Below are positions 37,923 through 48,719 of a DNA stretch of 64,000 bases, piece by piece. Origin of the DNA: Haliotis asinina (Eukaryota > Mollusca > Gastropoda > Lepetellida > Haliotidae); the NCBI RefSeq assembly GCF_037392515.1, contig NC_090288.1, positions 2,687,501 through 2,751,500 of the forward strand. Reading direction: 5' to 3'. Under the pieces are notes generated by a model that saw nothing but the letters and a program-made list of their open reading frames with translations, searched no databases and had not been told where the DNA came from. The translations under genes and the position numbers were made by a program. Numbering within the stretch: position 1 is the first letter of the stretch; the number at the start of each line of letters is the position of its first letter.

Positions 37923-38173
37923 AGCTCATGTGTGCTTGTCACTCACCAAAGCAGCACCACTAAAGGATCCACCTTCTACCCCGAAGTAAATGCCCCACTG
38001 ATCGAGATGCATTTCCCATTTACACTAACTGAAAAAATGATTATCGCTTTCCTATTGATGATGATATTATCACAATTAAATCGAGTCATTAGGTGATAGA
38101 TACACGTCACCGCATTGCGTCAGAAAAACATCTGCCGCTTACAAACGAAAATAGGGAATTCCCCTTGTGAGGT

Positions 38174-38356
38174 ACTTCCGGTTATTTATGATGACCAATC
38201 AATGCTCGCCTAGTATGTAAAATGGCTATTTTTAGCATTGTGTCGTTTCACGACGACAGGGGAAGCCTTGACCGAGGACATAAAGCGAATGCTTCCTGAA
38301 CGAGAAGATAAGAGAACTGACACGGACAGCGTAGTATGTACAGACAATATGTAAGT
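38174..38356 (+). promoter_or_regulatory. Candidate TATA-less promoter and non-coding first exon of TMEM43
   Basis: ACTTCCGG (38174-38181, ETS-type), CCAAT (38195-38199) and AAAATGGC (from 38219, YY1-type) are spaced as in housekeeping promoters. A strong donor GTAAGT follows at 38351. A leader exon from about 38225 to 38350 could splice to the acceptor at 48719, which would place the LTR retrotransposon in TMEM43 intron 1. No transcript evidence is available, so this remains a suggestion. Confidence 0.33.
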
Positions 38357-39673
38357 TCAGACAGGGTTCGTGTCCTGCCAGATGGCATCCACGACCTAGC
38401 TCACATCCTGTTCACAGACCTTAGACAATCTATCCAGGCGTTTTGACAAATACAGTCACCCGCAGGTATGGTAGGTCTAACTTTTAAGTGTCATTGGCAT
38501 AGGTCCACAGTGTCGGTAATTATGACTTATAACGAGGACGGTGTTGATGGTGGTCTGCAGACTTGAGCCACGAGATTATGATCTGAGAACCACGCTTCTT
38601 GCAAAATCTAGACTTAGCCATATATATACCTTGGTGGAACACGACGTTTAGCTGGCTGAACTATGCCAAGCGGAGAACCGCGATGTGGTCAGTGCTACAC
38701 AGTCAGGATCGACCCTATCGCGTCTCAGTAATGTGATTGCCTACCAGTCATGTATCCGTCTTAATGTGACATAGGAAACGTTCCAGTACAACGTGTCTAC
38801 AACTGGAATAGCATCAGTTGCATAAGGAAAGCACAAGTTCCAAACTCTTCTGTTGCTGTCTGTTTCTTTCTAGATGTGTCAATGTGTTAAAACTTACCAA
38901 CAGTCCGTTCTGGACCATGGTTAACCCTTCTTAATAAGGGGGTCACCATCCATGTTATAACAGTGTTATACAGTGTGTAGGGCAGTTCCGGATCTCTAAC
39001 GAAAAACCAACTGCATGCGCCTCCGCAAAAATATATCTGAAGCACCTAAGGGCAATTTCTGACTGAACAATGTTTCATGTTACTTACACCAAAACATGAA
39101 ATTAATTCGGTCCTGATTGACTTTAGAAATATCGCAAAAGAAACGCTCCACTGTTACGGCAGTTCCGAATCATTTCAGGGTATTCCGGATCACGTGACAT
39201 AACGAGGCAGTGTTCGGTTATTGGTGCTCGTTTGGGGCAACAGGGGTCTGTGTCAAACAGTAACACGCGTTTAATTGCGTTAACAATATTCATAATGTTT
39301 GATAAACGAATAATTAACAAACATTGCAGTTGATAACAACATCCACTTGGTAGATAGTTTTAACACTTGCTGCTCATAACAACATACTCCAGAATCATGA
39401 TTCCAGGTACCGGTGTGGGCTGAAAATATTTTCTTGGGGTGAATACATAACTGGTTTATGGTACTGATCTCTTCAGTATTGATTTATATTATATTGTCGT
39501 GACTTTTATATGCGACTTTAACTTGTAAAGTACAACTATCGAGGCAAAATAACCCATTTTTTCAGAACCTTTAACGCTCTATTCAGTCAGGACCTTTCTT
39601 AACATCACATCATCAGTTACTGATTGTAAAGCTAACGAGCATAATCTATTAATACCAACCAATTTGAACTCTT
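38357..39673. other. Non-coding stretch left of the LTR element
   Basis: No coding sequence or recognisable element. A 17-bp motif at 39177-39193 (AGGGTATTCCGGATCAC) recurs inverted at 47905-47921, on the other side of the LTR element. Confidence 0.45.
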
Positions 39674-39678
39674 TGTAG
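39674..39678. other. Target-site duplication (TGTAG), left
   Basis: TGTAG immediately precedes the 5' LTR and is repeated at 47084-47088 after the 3' LTR. A 5-bp duplication is usual for Ty3/gypsy integrases. Confidence 0.88.
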
Positions 39679-40887
39679 TGTCAAGATCACAGATGATTTC
39701 GTTTATATAATTAGTTTATGGTACTGTAAATAGATGTAGTATGGTATTGTTAGAGTGTGTTATATATTGTTGGGAGTTGTTGTTAGATTATGTTCGGTAA
39801 TACTATGGGAACAGGGTTATGTTCAGGGAAGCGTGACCAGGTATGGCCAGAGAGCTGGGGTGTTAATTTGTAAACAATAGAGAGGTGTTGAGTAGCTTGG
39901 GTATGGGAGGTCAATATAAATAGTGAGGAAGGGTAGTAATCTGCACAGTCAGCCAGAATCACCACTGTGTTCACCTGTATGGGTTCAACTTTTGTATGGG
40001 ATTGCATCTCACGCTGGCTGGCGTAAGTTTTTATTATCATTATTACTTTTGTATTTATTGATTGAGTAGATGTAGCAAGAAATTGTTTAACTGATGTAGT
40101 ATTTCTAGATATATGTGTACATTGTAACACTATATAGCCACAAAGCCATTCAAAATTTGAATGTTATCGTTCCACAAAAACTGTTCCACTTTCAAATATG
40201 TAAATCGGAGTAAAGTACATGCATAAAGTATAAGACATTGACACATGTCTTAATGAGTAACTGTAGTTACTTATATTGTATTGTAGTGTCCCGGAACTGG
40301 CCGGTTATCCTTAAAGTAAGGAGAGGGGTATTATCTCCGCCTGTAAGGAGACAGACAAGAGTCTTCCCTGTTGTACAAGGAGCATGTATCTCCTAGTAAT
40401 GTGAGATGTGGATGGCACAGCCATCAACCATTACACAGGCCCCTTAAACTCCGTGAGGGAAACCATCGCCTGGGTGTGAGGGATACCACACAAATACCAT
40501 GACGTCACCAAGTGGAACCAAAGTGCACTGACATTCTGATTACATTGTAAAGAGAAAGTGTTCTCTCTGAGTGGCTAATTCCTTTATTGTTATTTAGTTC
40601 AATTGTTTAGTTTCTGATTGGGATTATATGTAATCATTATCTATATTAGTGAGGGTATTAGGATTTTAGTGTAGTTAGTAGTAGTAGTAGTATTATTAGA
40701 ACTTTAGCAATATAAGTGGTAGACAGAACTGTATATGTAGCTAGGTTAGGTAATTAGATTAGTTAGTTGTATTTGCACCTGTAGAATTAGTTTAGTATAG
40801 GTATTGGGGTTACTTATATCTTAAGGGGAGGAATAAAGTTTTGCAAAACAAACTATTCTTCTGTTGTGGTTACTTTGGTATGTGACA
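39679..40887 (+). repeat. 5' LTR
   Basis: It starts TGTCAAGATC and ends ..TGTGACA, giving the usual TG..CA boundary. TATAAATA at 39915-39922 is the likely promoter and AATAAA at 40832-40837 the poly(A) signal, so the R region would run from about 39945 to about 40855. The 115-residue minus-strand frame at 39783-40130 repeats in the other LTR and is not a gene. Confidence 0.93.
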
Positions 40888-40888
40888 T

Positions 40889-40910
40889 TTTGGTGGCAGC
40901 GGTGGGATAA
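40889..40910 (+). other. Primer-binding site, tRNA-Leu type
   Basis: One or two bases after the 5' LTR the sequence reads TGGTGGCAGCGGTGGGA. This is complementary to an animal tRNA-Leu 3' end (..TCCCACCGCTGCCA plus CCA). The match is to the tRNA as I remember it and was not checked in this genome. Confidence 0.68.
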
Positions 40911-41246
40911 TTAGATTATTTGTCACTATCAAAGGGAACCCTAGTTGTGTTCTGTAGCGCATTTGATGTAGCGTTGTTGATTGTATATCGCTGCAGAATC
41001 TTTGTGTCCATAAAGAAGGGTTAGAACATACGGCACCACTTCTGCGTCCTTGAGTGTATGATTTGGAATTCAAGGGTGGAGGGTGTATTGTGGTTATTGG
41101 TCAGTTAAGGCCATTGGTTCGTCGTGAACATTTTGAACATTGGGATATATGGGAAATCACCTCCGGTTTTATTCTTGGTAGGATCCCTATTTATTCCAGA
41201 CAGTTTGACTTTTTGTGTACCCTGCTTTGCCCTCATACAGACAATT

Positions 41247-44200
41247 ATGGACATTGACAAACTTATCAAACTGGGTCAGAGTTTAGGGTATGAGAAAGAT
41301 GATTTGAGAGTGTTTGTGAAAGAGCAAATGGAGTTGGAGAATGAGAAAGAAAAGGACAGGCTCGAACGGGAGGAAAGAGCTAGGGAGCGGGAGATTAAAA
41401 AGTTAGAACTGGAGGAAAGAAAGGAGAAAGAAAGGTTAGAATGGGAACGAGAGAGAGAACGATTAGAATTGGAGAAAGAAAAGTGTAAAATACAGTCAAA
41501 TGAAAGAATAGAACTAGCCAAGTTAGAAAAGAGTGCGGCAGGAAATCAAGAAGGGCAGGTAGGAGAGAATAGATCGGCAGCCATTCCCAAGATGCCTAAA
41601 ATGCCTCCATTTGACGACCACAATGACAATATTGATGCATATCTGCAAAGGTTTGAACGTGTAGCTACAGCGCAAGGCTGGGACCCGTCCCATTGGGCAG
41701 CTTACCTGTGTACTCTGCTGAAAGGTAAGGCTTTAGAAGTATACTCCCGGTTAAATGCCTTTGAGGCTGAAAATTACAATGCAGTTAAAACTGCATTACT
41801 TAAACGCTATGAAATGACTGAGGATGGATTCCATCAGAAATTTAGGACTGCTAAAACTGAAACAGGTGAGATTTTCACACAATTTGTAGTTAGAATTGAG
41901 AACTATTTCAACAGATGGATTGAACTAAGTGGTACACAAAAGACGTTCGAAGGTGTGAGAGATTTGCTGCTGCGTGAACAGATTTTGAATGTGACTGGAA
42001 GGGATCTGGGTATATTCTTGAGAGAGAGAAAGCCAAAAGACGCGATGGAAATGGCTAGACTAGCAGAGCAATTTATAGAAGCTAGAGGTACGAGTCATGG
42101 AAGATACAATAGACCAGTTATTCCAGGTCAAACTGACAAGCAGGTTTCCAAAGGGAAAATAGTCGAGGGTAGCGCATCAGGTAAACATGGTACTTGTTCC
42201 AAACAATTTGTTCCTATTAAGGAAAGGACATGTTACAACTGCAATCAAACTGGGCATTTGGCAGCACAGTGCAAGAAACCCAAGTTTAAAGTGGCAAGTA
42301 TCCAGGTGAGTGAAGACAACACAAACATGTCTCTAATACATCCAGATAACACAAAAGTAGAGCCCTGCATACATGAAGTTCTAGATGGTGATGCAGCAAC
42401 TTCAGAGGAGGTTACTAAAGCAGATGTAGCCTCAGGGAGTGTGCTTACCAAAGATCACCGCATGCCATTTTATCAGGGAAAGGTAAACGACACTCCAGTA
42501 GATGTGCTTAGAGACACGGGATGTAACGGTGTAATAGTGAGGAGGTCAATGGTAAAAGATGCATGTTTGACTTCAGAAACACAATCTTGTAAATTAGCAG
42601 ATAGCAGGATCTTGACACTTCCGGTAGCATGGATTACTGTAAATACGCCCTTTTACACGGGTATGGTGAGAGCAGCATGTATGGACACACCAATCTGTGA
42701 CTTAATATTAGGCAATATTCCCGGAGTTAGAGAGCCAGGAGATCCAGACTTGATGTGGGATAAGCAGGACATTAAAACAGTAGGTGCTGTAGAGACAAGG
42801 AGCCAGAGAAGAGTACGCCAAGTAGGCATGGAACCCTTGAAGACATTGGAACCTGTTGGGTTGACACTGAGTCGAGGTGAGTTCGTATCCCTACAACATC
42901 AGGATTCAAGTCTGAACAAAATAAGAAAATTAGTGGAAGAAGGTAAGATTAGGGAGACCCGACATAGTACTTCCTCTTACTTTGTGGAGAATGATATGCT
43001 GTATAGGAAGCATACTTCCAATAAAATGGACAATGGTAAACAAGTTGTACAGGCAGTAGTACCGGTTGGATTGCGCACACAGGTAATGAAGGTATGTCAT
43101 GAAGCACTGATGGGTGGACATCTTGGAATCAAGAAGACTCTAGATAGGGTAATCTCACAGTTTTATTGGCCAGGAGTAATTGGTGATGTCAGAAGACATG
43201 TTCAGTCTTGTGACATTTGTCAACGTACCATGCCGAAGGGAAAGGTAAGGAAAATACCACTGGGACAAATGCCATTAATTGAAGTGCCATTTGAGAGGGT
43301 AGCTGTTGATTTGATTGGTCCATTGTATCCTGTCACAGACAAGGGTAATAGGTATATACTGACGGTGGTTGATTATGCAACACGATACCCAGAAGCAGTA
43401 GCTTTACCCAGAGTAGAGACGGAATATGTTGCCGAAGCTCTGTTCGAGATATTCAGTAGGGTTGGTATCCCCAAGGAGATATTAACAGACATGGGAGCCC
43501 AGTTCACGTCAGGCGTGATGAAGGAGGTAAGTAGACTATTGTCCATACATCAGCTTACTACTTCCCCTTATCATCCAATGTGCAATGGCCTAGTAGAGAA
43601 GTTCAATGGAACCCTGAAGACGATGCTGAAACGGATGTGTGCAGAACGACCAAATGACTGGGACAGGTATGTACCTGCTTTGTTATTTGCTTACCGAGAG
43701 GTACCTCAAGAGAGTTTGGGTTTTGCCCCATTTGAACTCTTATATGGACGCACTGTGAGAGGACCAGTACAGATTCTGAGGGAAATCTGGACAAGAGATA
43801 TACCAAATCCAGAGGTAAGAACCACATATGAGTATGTGCTAGATCTTCAAAACCGTCTTGAGGAGACTATTCACGTAGCACAGCAAGAACTTCAAAAGAA
43901 AGCATGTAAATACAAAAAGTTCTTTGATGTGAAGTCCAAGCCAAGAAAAATGAAGGTTGGTGATAAAGTATTAATTCTGTTGCCCACTGATTCAAACAAA
44001 CTGTTGCTGCAGTGGAAAGGGCCATATGAAATACTGGATACCTTTGGCATTGGCAATTACAGAATACAGGTTGGTAACAAGATTAAAACCTATCATGCCA
44101 ATCTACTGAAAAGGTACATTGAGAGAGAGGAGGTCAAGGACACAGCTGCATGTGACGTCAGCATAGCTCAACTTGTGCATGTCAGTGCTGGTCTGGTGGA

Positions 44201-45668
44201 TGTCAAGGCTGAAGAGGTGAGTATGTTAGACATAGCTTCACCTTCTTTAGTTTCTAAGGAAACGTATCAGGATGTAGACATTTCTGAAGATTTGACAGAG
44301 GAGCAACAAAATGAGGTGAAGGAGCTCATAAGTGAATTCAAAGATGTACTGAGTGATTTACCAGGGAAGGTAAATTGTATGGAATATAAGATCAAGCTGA
44401 CATGTAATGAGCCTATACGATCCAAGCCCTATCCACTTCCTCATCATATGAGAGATGTTGTAGCCAAGGAGATACAGCTAATGTTAGACATGGGGGTGAT
44501 AGAACCTTCTCAGTCACCATATGCATCCCCCATTGTACTTGTGAAGAAGCCTGACTCGACTTACAGATTTTGTACCGATTTTCGCAAACTGAATCAGGTG
44601 ACCGTATTTGATGCCGAACCAATTCCATTAGCTGATTCCATCTTTGCACGGTTACGGAACTGTAAATATCTTACCAAAATTGATGTAAGCAAAGCATATT
44701 GGCAGATTCCAATGGAAGAGAGTAGCAAAGAACTGACAGCATTTATAACTCCTGATGGATTATACCAATGGAAGGTGATGCCATTTGGAGTAGTTAATGC
44801 ACCTGCAGTATTTTCCCGACTGATGAGACAAGTATTGCACAACATACCAAATACAGACAACTTCATAGACGACATCATAGAAGGAACTGAGAACTGGTCA
44901 CACCACATGGTAAGTCTGAGAGCAATATTTACGAGGTTAAGACAATTCCATCTTACAGCTCGACCTTCAAAGGTAAAAGTGGGATATAAACATCTGGACT
45001 TTTTAGGGCACAAGGTGGGTAGTGGTCTAATTCGACCAGAAGGTAAGAATGTAGAAAAGATCCTAAATGTGGAGCGACCTCAAACCAAGAAACAAGTGAG
45101 AGCGTTGTTGGGACTGACCGGGTACTACCGGAAATTTATCCCAAACTATGCAGCCATAGCAGTTCCGTTAACTGATCTCACAAAGAAAGGAAAGCCAAAC
45201 AAGGTAATATGGACAGAAAGCCAGGAATTAGCTTTCACTACGTTAAGAACCCATATGTCAAGTTTTCCTATCTTGAAACTACCCGACTTGAAGAAACCAT
45301 TCTTGGTAAGAACAGACGCTTCTGACGTTGGAATCGGAGCTGTACTGCTACAAGAACAGGAAGGTGAGCGATTTCCAATATTGTTTGTGAGTCGGAAGTT
45401 AGTAGATCGTGAGAGAGCGTATTCTACAATAGAAAAAGAGTGTTTGGCTATTGTGTGGGCAATACAGAAGTTAGAAAGATATCTGTATGGGAGAGAATTT
45501 ATTTTGGAGACTGACCATCAGCCCTTAATATGGATGACCAAGGCAAAAATGACCAATGGACGAGTGATGAGGTGGGCCCTGACTTTGCAACCCTACAGAT
45601 TTCTAATTCGTGCAATCAAAGGAAGTGAGAATGTTGGGGCTGATCTCTTGAGCCGGTGTTCACCCTAG
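41247..45668 (+). CDS. Gag-Pol polyprotein (Gmr1-type Ty3/gypsy)
   Basis: A single 1,473-residue frame. I start it at ATG 41247 (MDIDKLIKLG) because the 41 residues upstream in the frame are unlike Gag. In order: a highly charged coiled-coil segment (about residues 26-95), capsid-like region (about 113-300), zinc knuckle CYNCNQTGHLAAQC (329-342), protease D423-T-G, integrase zinc finger (H618, H625, C655, C658), integrase catalytic D688, D748, E784 with the classic 35-residue D-E spacing, a GPY/F module (QWKGPYEI), reverse transcriptase with FIDD (D1208, D1209), and RNase H from D1357 (RTDASDVG). It ends ADLLSRCSP. All catalytic residues I looked for are present, and there is no stop or frameshift between gag and pol. 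There is no chromodomain and no envelope gene. How Gag is made in excess is not evident. Confidence 0.93.
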   Translation: MDIDKLIKLGQSLGYEKDDLRVFVKEQMELENEKEKDRLEREERAREREIKKLELEERKEKERLEWERERERLELEKEKCKIQSNERIELAKLEKSAAGNQEGQVGENRSAAIPKMPKMPPFDDHNDNIDAYLQRFERVATAQGWDPSHWAAYLCTLLKGKALEVYSRLNAFEAENYNAVKTALLKRYEMTEDGFHQKFRTAKTETGEIFTQFVVRIENYFNRWIELSGTQKTFEGVRDLLLREQILNVTGRDLGIFLRERKPKDAMEMARLAEQFIEARGTSHGRYNRPVIPGQTDKQVSKGKIVEGSASGKHGTCSKQFVPIKERTCYNCNQTGHLAAQCKKPKFKVASIQVSEDNTNMSLIHPDNTKVEPCIHEVLDGDAATSEEVTKADVASGSVLTKDHRMPFYQGKVNDTPVDVLRDTGCNGVIVRRSMVKDACLTSETQSCKLADSRILTLPVAWITVNTPFYTGMVRAACMDTPICDLILGNIPGVREPGDPDLMWDKQDIKTVGAVETRSQRRVRQVGMEPLKTLEPVGLTLSRGEFVSLQHQDSSLNKIRKLVEEGKIRETRHSTSSYFVENDMLYRKHTSNKMDNGKQVVQAVVPVGLRTQVMKVCHEALMGGHLGIKKTLDRVISQFYWPGVIGDVRRHVQSCDICQRTMPKGKVRKIPLGQMPLIEVPFERVAVDLIGPLYPVTDKGNRYILTVVDYATRYPEAVALPRVETEYVAEALFEIFSRVGIPKEILTDMGAQFTSGVMKEVSRLLSIHQLTTSPYHPMCNGLVEKFNGTLKTMLKRMCAERPNDWDRYVPALLFAYREVPQESLGFAPFELLYGRTVRGPVQILREIWTRDIPNPEVRTTYEYVLDLQNRLEETIHVAQQELQKKACKYKKFFDVKSKPRKMKVGDKVLILLPTDSNKLLLQWKGPYEILDTFGIGNYRIQVGNKIKTYHANLLKRYIEREEVKDTAACDVSIAQLVHVSAGLVDVKAEEVSMLDIASPSLVSKETYQDVDISEDLTEEQQNEVKELISEFKDVLSDLPGKVNCMEYKIKLTCNEPIRSKPYPLPHHMRDVVAKEIQLMLDMGVIEPSQSPYASPIVLVKKPDSTYRFCTDFRKLNQVTVFDAEPIPLADSIFARLRNCKYLTKIDVSKAYWQIPMEESSKELTAFITPDGLYQWKVMPFGVVNAPAVFSRLMRQVLHNIPNTDNFIDDIIEGTENWSHHMVSLRAIFTRLRQFHLTARPSKVKVGYKHLDFLGHKVGSGLIRPEGKNVEKILNVERPQTKKQVRALLGLTGYYRKFIPNYAAIAVPLTDLTKKGKPNKVIWTESQELAFTTLRTHMSSFPILKLPDLKKPFLVRTDASDVGIGAVLLQEQEGERFPILFVSRKLVDRERAYSTIEKECLAIVWAIQKLERYLYGREFILETDHQPLIWMTKAKMTNGRVMRWALTLQPYRFLIRAIKGSENVGADLLSRCSP

Positions 45669-45860
45669 TCATACTATGTGTATGGCAGTGTGTAAATAAT
45701 GTACTCTCTGCATATCCAGATTATTTGTCAGCAGTTATTTCTTATGTATTACTGTGCTACTGTACATTTAGACAATTGTGTTTTATGATATTTATGCATT
45801 AAAACAAACTTAAATGTGATCTTGAGTGTAATATATAATTGTACTTGTGTACAATTACTT

Positions 45861-45874
45861 GAAGAGGGGAGTGA
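45861..45874 (+). other. Polypurine tract
   Basis: GAAGAGGGGAGTGA directly precedes the 3' LTR. It is the expected primer for plus-strand DNA synthesis. Confidence 0.8.
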
Positions 45875-47083
45875 TGTCAAGATCACAGATGATTTCGTTT
45901 ATATAATTAGTTTATGGTACTGTAAATAGATGTAGTATGGTATTGTTAGAGTGTGTTATATATTGTTGGGAGTTGTTGTTAGATTATGTTCGGTAATACT
46001 ATGGGAACAGGGTTATGTTCAGGGAAGCGTGACCAGGTATGGCCAGAGAGCTGGGGTGTTAATTTGTAAACAATAGAGAGGTGTTGAGTAGCTTGGGTAT
46101 GGGAGGTCAATATAAATAGTGAGGAAGGGTAGTAATCTGCACAGTCAGCCAGAATCACCACTGTGTTCACCTGTATGGGTTCAACTTTTGTATGGGATTG
46201 CATCTCACGCTGGCTGGCGTAAGTTTTTATTATCATTATTACTTTTGTATTTATTGATTGAGTAGATGTAGCAAGAAATTGTTTAACTGATGTAGTATTT
46301 CTAGATATATGTGTACATTGTAACACTATATAGCCACAAAGCCATTCAAAATTTGAATGTTATCGTTCCACAAAAACTGTTCCACTTTCAAATATGTAAA
46401 TCGGAGTAAAGTACATGCATAAAGTATAAGACATTGACACATGTCTTAATGAGTAACTGTAGTTACTTATATTGTATTGTAGTGTCCCGGAACTGGCCGG
46501 TTATCCTTAAAGTAAGGAGAGGGGTATTATCTCCGCCTGTAAGGAGACAGACAAGAGTCTTCCCTGTTGTACAAGGAGCATGTATCTCCTAGTAATGTGA
46601 GATGTGGATGGCACAGCCATCAACCATTACACAGGCCCCTTAAACTCCGTGAGGGAAACCATCGCCTGGGTGTGAGGGATACCACACAAATACCATGACG
46701 TCACCAAGTGGAACCACAGTGCACTGACATTCTGATTACATTGTAAAGAGAAAGTGTTCTCTCTGAGTGGCTAATTCCTTTATTGTTATTTAGTTCAATT
46801 GTTTAGTTTCTGATTGGGATTATATGTAATCATTATCTATATTAGTGAGGGTATTAGGATTTTAGTGTAGTTAGTAGTAGTAGTAGTATTATTAGAACTT
46901 TAGCAATATAAGTGGTAGACAGAACTGTATATGTAGCTAGGTTAGGTAATTAGATTAGTTAGTTGTATTTGCACCTGTAGAATTAGTTTAGTATAGGTAT
47001 TGGGGTTACTTATATCTTAAGGGGAGGAATAAAGTTTTGCAAAACAAACTATTCTTCTGTTGTGGTTACTTTGGTATGTGACA
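45875..47083 (+). repeat. 3' LTR
   Basis: It has the same length and ends as the 5' LTR, with TATAAATA at 46111-46118 and AATAAA at 47028-47033. It is followed by the second TGTAG target copy (47084-47088). Confidence 0.93.
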
Positions 47084-47088
47084 TGTAG

Positions 47089-48719
47089 GTGTGTATCTTC
47101 TTGTGTTGAAAATGAAACAAACTATAGCTCGAGTCTACTCCAGCTTCATTGCTTCCACCTCTGGCATAATTCATCACTAAAATTCATCAAGTTATTGAAA
47201 AAAAAAGAATAATATGACTTGAAAACAAAACAAAACAATTTCAACCCCAAAGTATTGTCAAGTTGGGTATTTCCAATATTCATAACCTTTTACCTGACAG
47301 ACAGTTCTGTACCGCAAATTACTTTTTGGCGAAATGAAGGCCAAAACGTTTTATGTATCTACTCTGTGCAAAGAACATCTAAGACAGAACCTTGAGTGAG
47401 TATATATTTTAAATAAAGGTAACCGAAGTAAGATCGTGAAACTAATTACTTTATTTCAACAGTAATTAACATTTTTCGGCTGTGGGCAGTCTTGAGGTGA
47501 TCCCTATTTTCTGGTGATCTGGAATTGACTTAAACATGTGGTCCCATAAATTGCTCATTTCTCCAAAAATATGGCAGATGTAGAGAAGATTTTTGTTGCT
47601 TTTTACAGGTGAAAAGTATATGCATGCAATGGAGTGTTAACGTGAAGCAACTTGATTCTAGTCTTATTTGAGACGGGCCATTCCGAATGAGTTACCTTTT
47701 CCTGACGTGCCAACGACAAATTACGCAATGATAGGTATCCTCGTTACAGGGGGCGCAAGTAAACTTCTGGTTCAGATCAAGTAAAACAAAATATATGACC
47801 TTAAAGAGCAATGTCTCGGCTTTAAAATGAGAGATTGAGTAAAGAAATCCATCGAGATTTGCAGTTTCTAGGGGTTAATGTCGTGGCAGTGATCCGGAAT
47901 AGCCGTGATCCGGAATACCCTTACCCACTGTATCAATAGTTTGATGCACAAAAATTACACTGTAAAAAGATTCTAGGGGACCGCTGTCCCCTTGGCCCGG
48001 CCTGGGCTCCCTACGGCCTGGGCTTCCTACGGCCCAGCTGCATTGTTTTAAATATCAGTGTCAGAGTTGTGAGTCTTGTATAATTGATTAACCAAGTTCC
48101 ATTAAGTCCGGAAAGGGGAATACCCCAGAAAAGACTATGAGTGGATTACTAGTATTAAAGAAGGGGTGACATTTTATTATTATACTTCTTGCCATGTCAT
48201 ATTTTAGAATAAAAATATTCAGTGAACCACTGAGTAATGAGAACTAGGCTTTATGGGGAAGTGTATTTCGCTGTCAGGACCCCAGGTTCAGTTAGTTTTA
48301 AGGTTAACTTAGTGGTTAGAGTTGTCACTAATCACATAGAAGACCTGAGTTTGATTCCCCACAGGAGCACAATCTGTGAAAGCTCATTTCTGGTGTCCTT
48401 TGCTGTGATATTGCTGAAGTATTGCTAATAGCACTGTAAAACCATACTCACACAGTTTTAGACACATTGTTTCTGTTTGTAAGTAATCAAATCATGAAGA
48501 ACTACAAGTCAGATTTGATCAGTGTTTGTAAGTTAGGGTCGGAGGACAGGAATTTGAAGGTGAAGATATGTTTCTTATTGAAAGTGTTTGGTTGTAAATA
48601 AGAATAGGATGGCATTTTTCCTGTTTCTTCTGGTTACCAGGCCTCAGATTCAGAGTTGGAGGATGTAGCACTGTAAGTTAAGCACACAGTGATCATGGTG
48701 ATGCTCCAACTGTTTTCAG
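47089..48719. other. Non-coding stretch before the first TMEM43 coding exon
   Basis: No coding exon is supported. It holds the inverted 17-bp motif at 47905-47921, a short GGGCT(C/T)CCTACGGCC duplication at about 48006-48037, and a tRNA-derived SINE at 48290-48460. If the upstream promoter call is right, this is intron 1 of TMEM43. Confidence 0.5.
48290..48460 (+). repeat. tRNA-derived SINE before TMEM43
   Basis: It has TTAACTTAGTGGTTAGAG (box A-like), GAGTTTGATTCCCC (box B-like), then GTGATATTGCTGAAGTATTG and a CTGTAAAACC / ACTCACACAG end. Confidence 0.7.

Larger units (their letters stand above)
36631..38170. other. Intergenic region with palindromes
   Basis: No gene is supported. Features are a cluster of short perfect inverted repeats (37173-37264), a 10-bp inverted pair around 37415-37448, and a long hairpin (37814-37922). 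The 130-residue frame at 37020-37412 crosses the first palindrome cluster and matches no family I know. Confidence 0.5.
39679..47083 (+). mobile_element. Complete Ty3/gypsy LTR retrotransposon, Gmr1-type gene order
   Basis: This 7,405-bp element has two 1,209-bp LTRs (39679-40887 and 45875-47083), a TGTAG target duplication on both sides, a primer-binding site, one uninterrupted gag-pol frame and a polypurine tract. Domain order is capsid, zinc knuckle, protease, integrase, reverse transcriptase, RNase H. Placing integrase before reverse transcriptase is the mark of the Gmr1 lineage of Ty3/gypsy elements and recalls Ty1/copia order. By eye I found one difference between the LTRs (A at about 40512, C in the 3' copy), so insertion must be recent. 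It lies between XPOT and the first TMEM43 coding exon, in the same orientation as both. Confidence 0.95.

Noticed and set aside
39783-40130. 115-residue minus-strand frame repeated at 45979-46326
   Set aside because: It is the antisense of the LTR; identity between copies comes from LTR duplication, not selection.
41124-41246. Upstream ATG of the gag-pol frame
   Set aside because: The added 41 residues are hydrophobic and unlike Gag; the ATG at 41247 gives a Gag-like start.
48652-48695. Possible small exon ending in GTAAGT just before the first TMEM43 coding exon
   Set aside because: The intron would be only about 25 bp and the frame would not join to the downstream codons.
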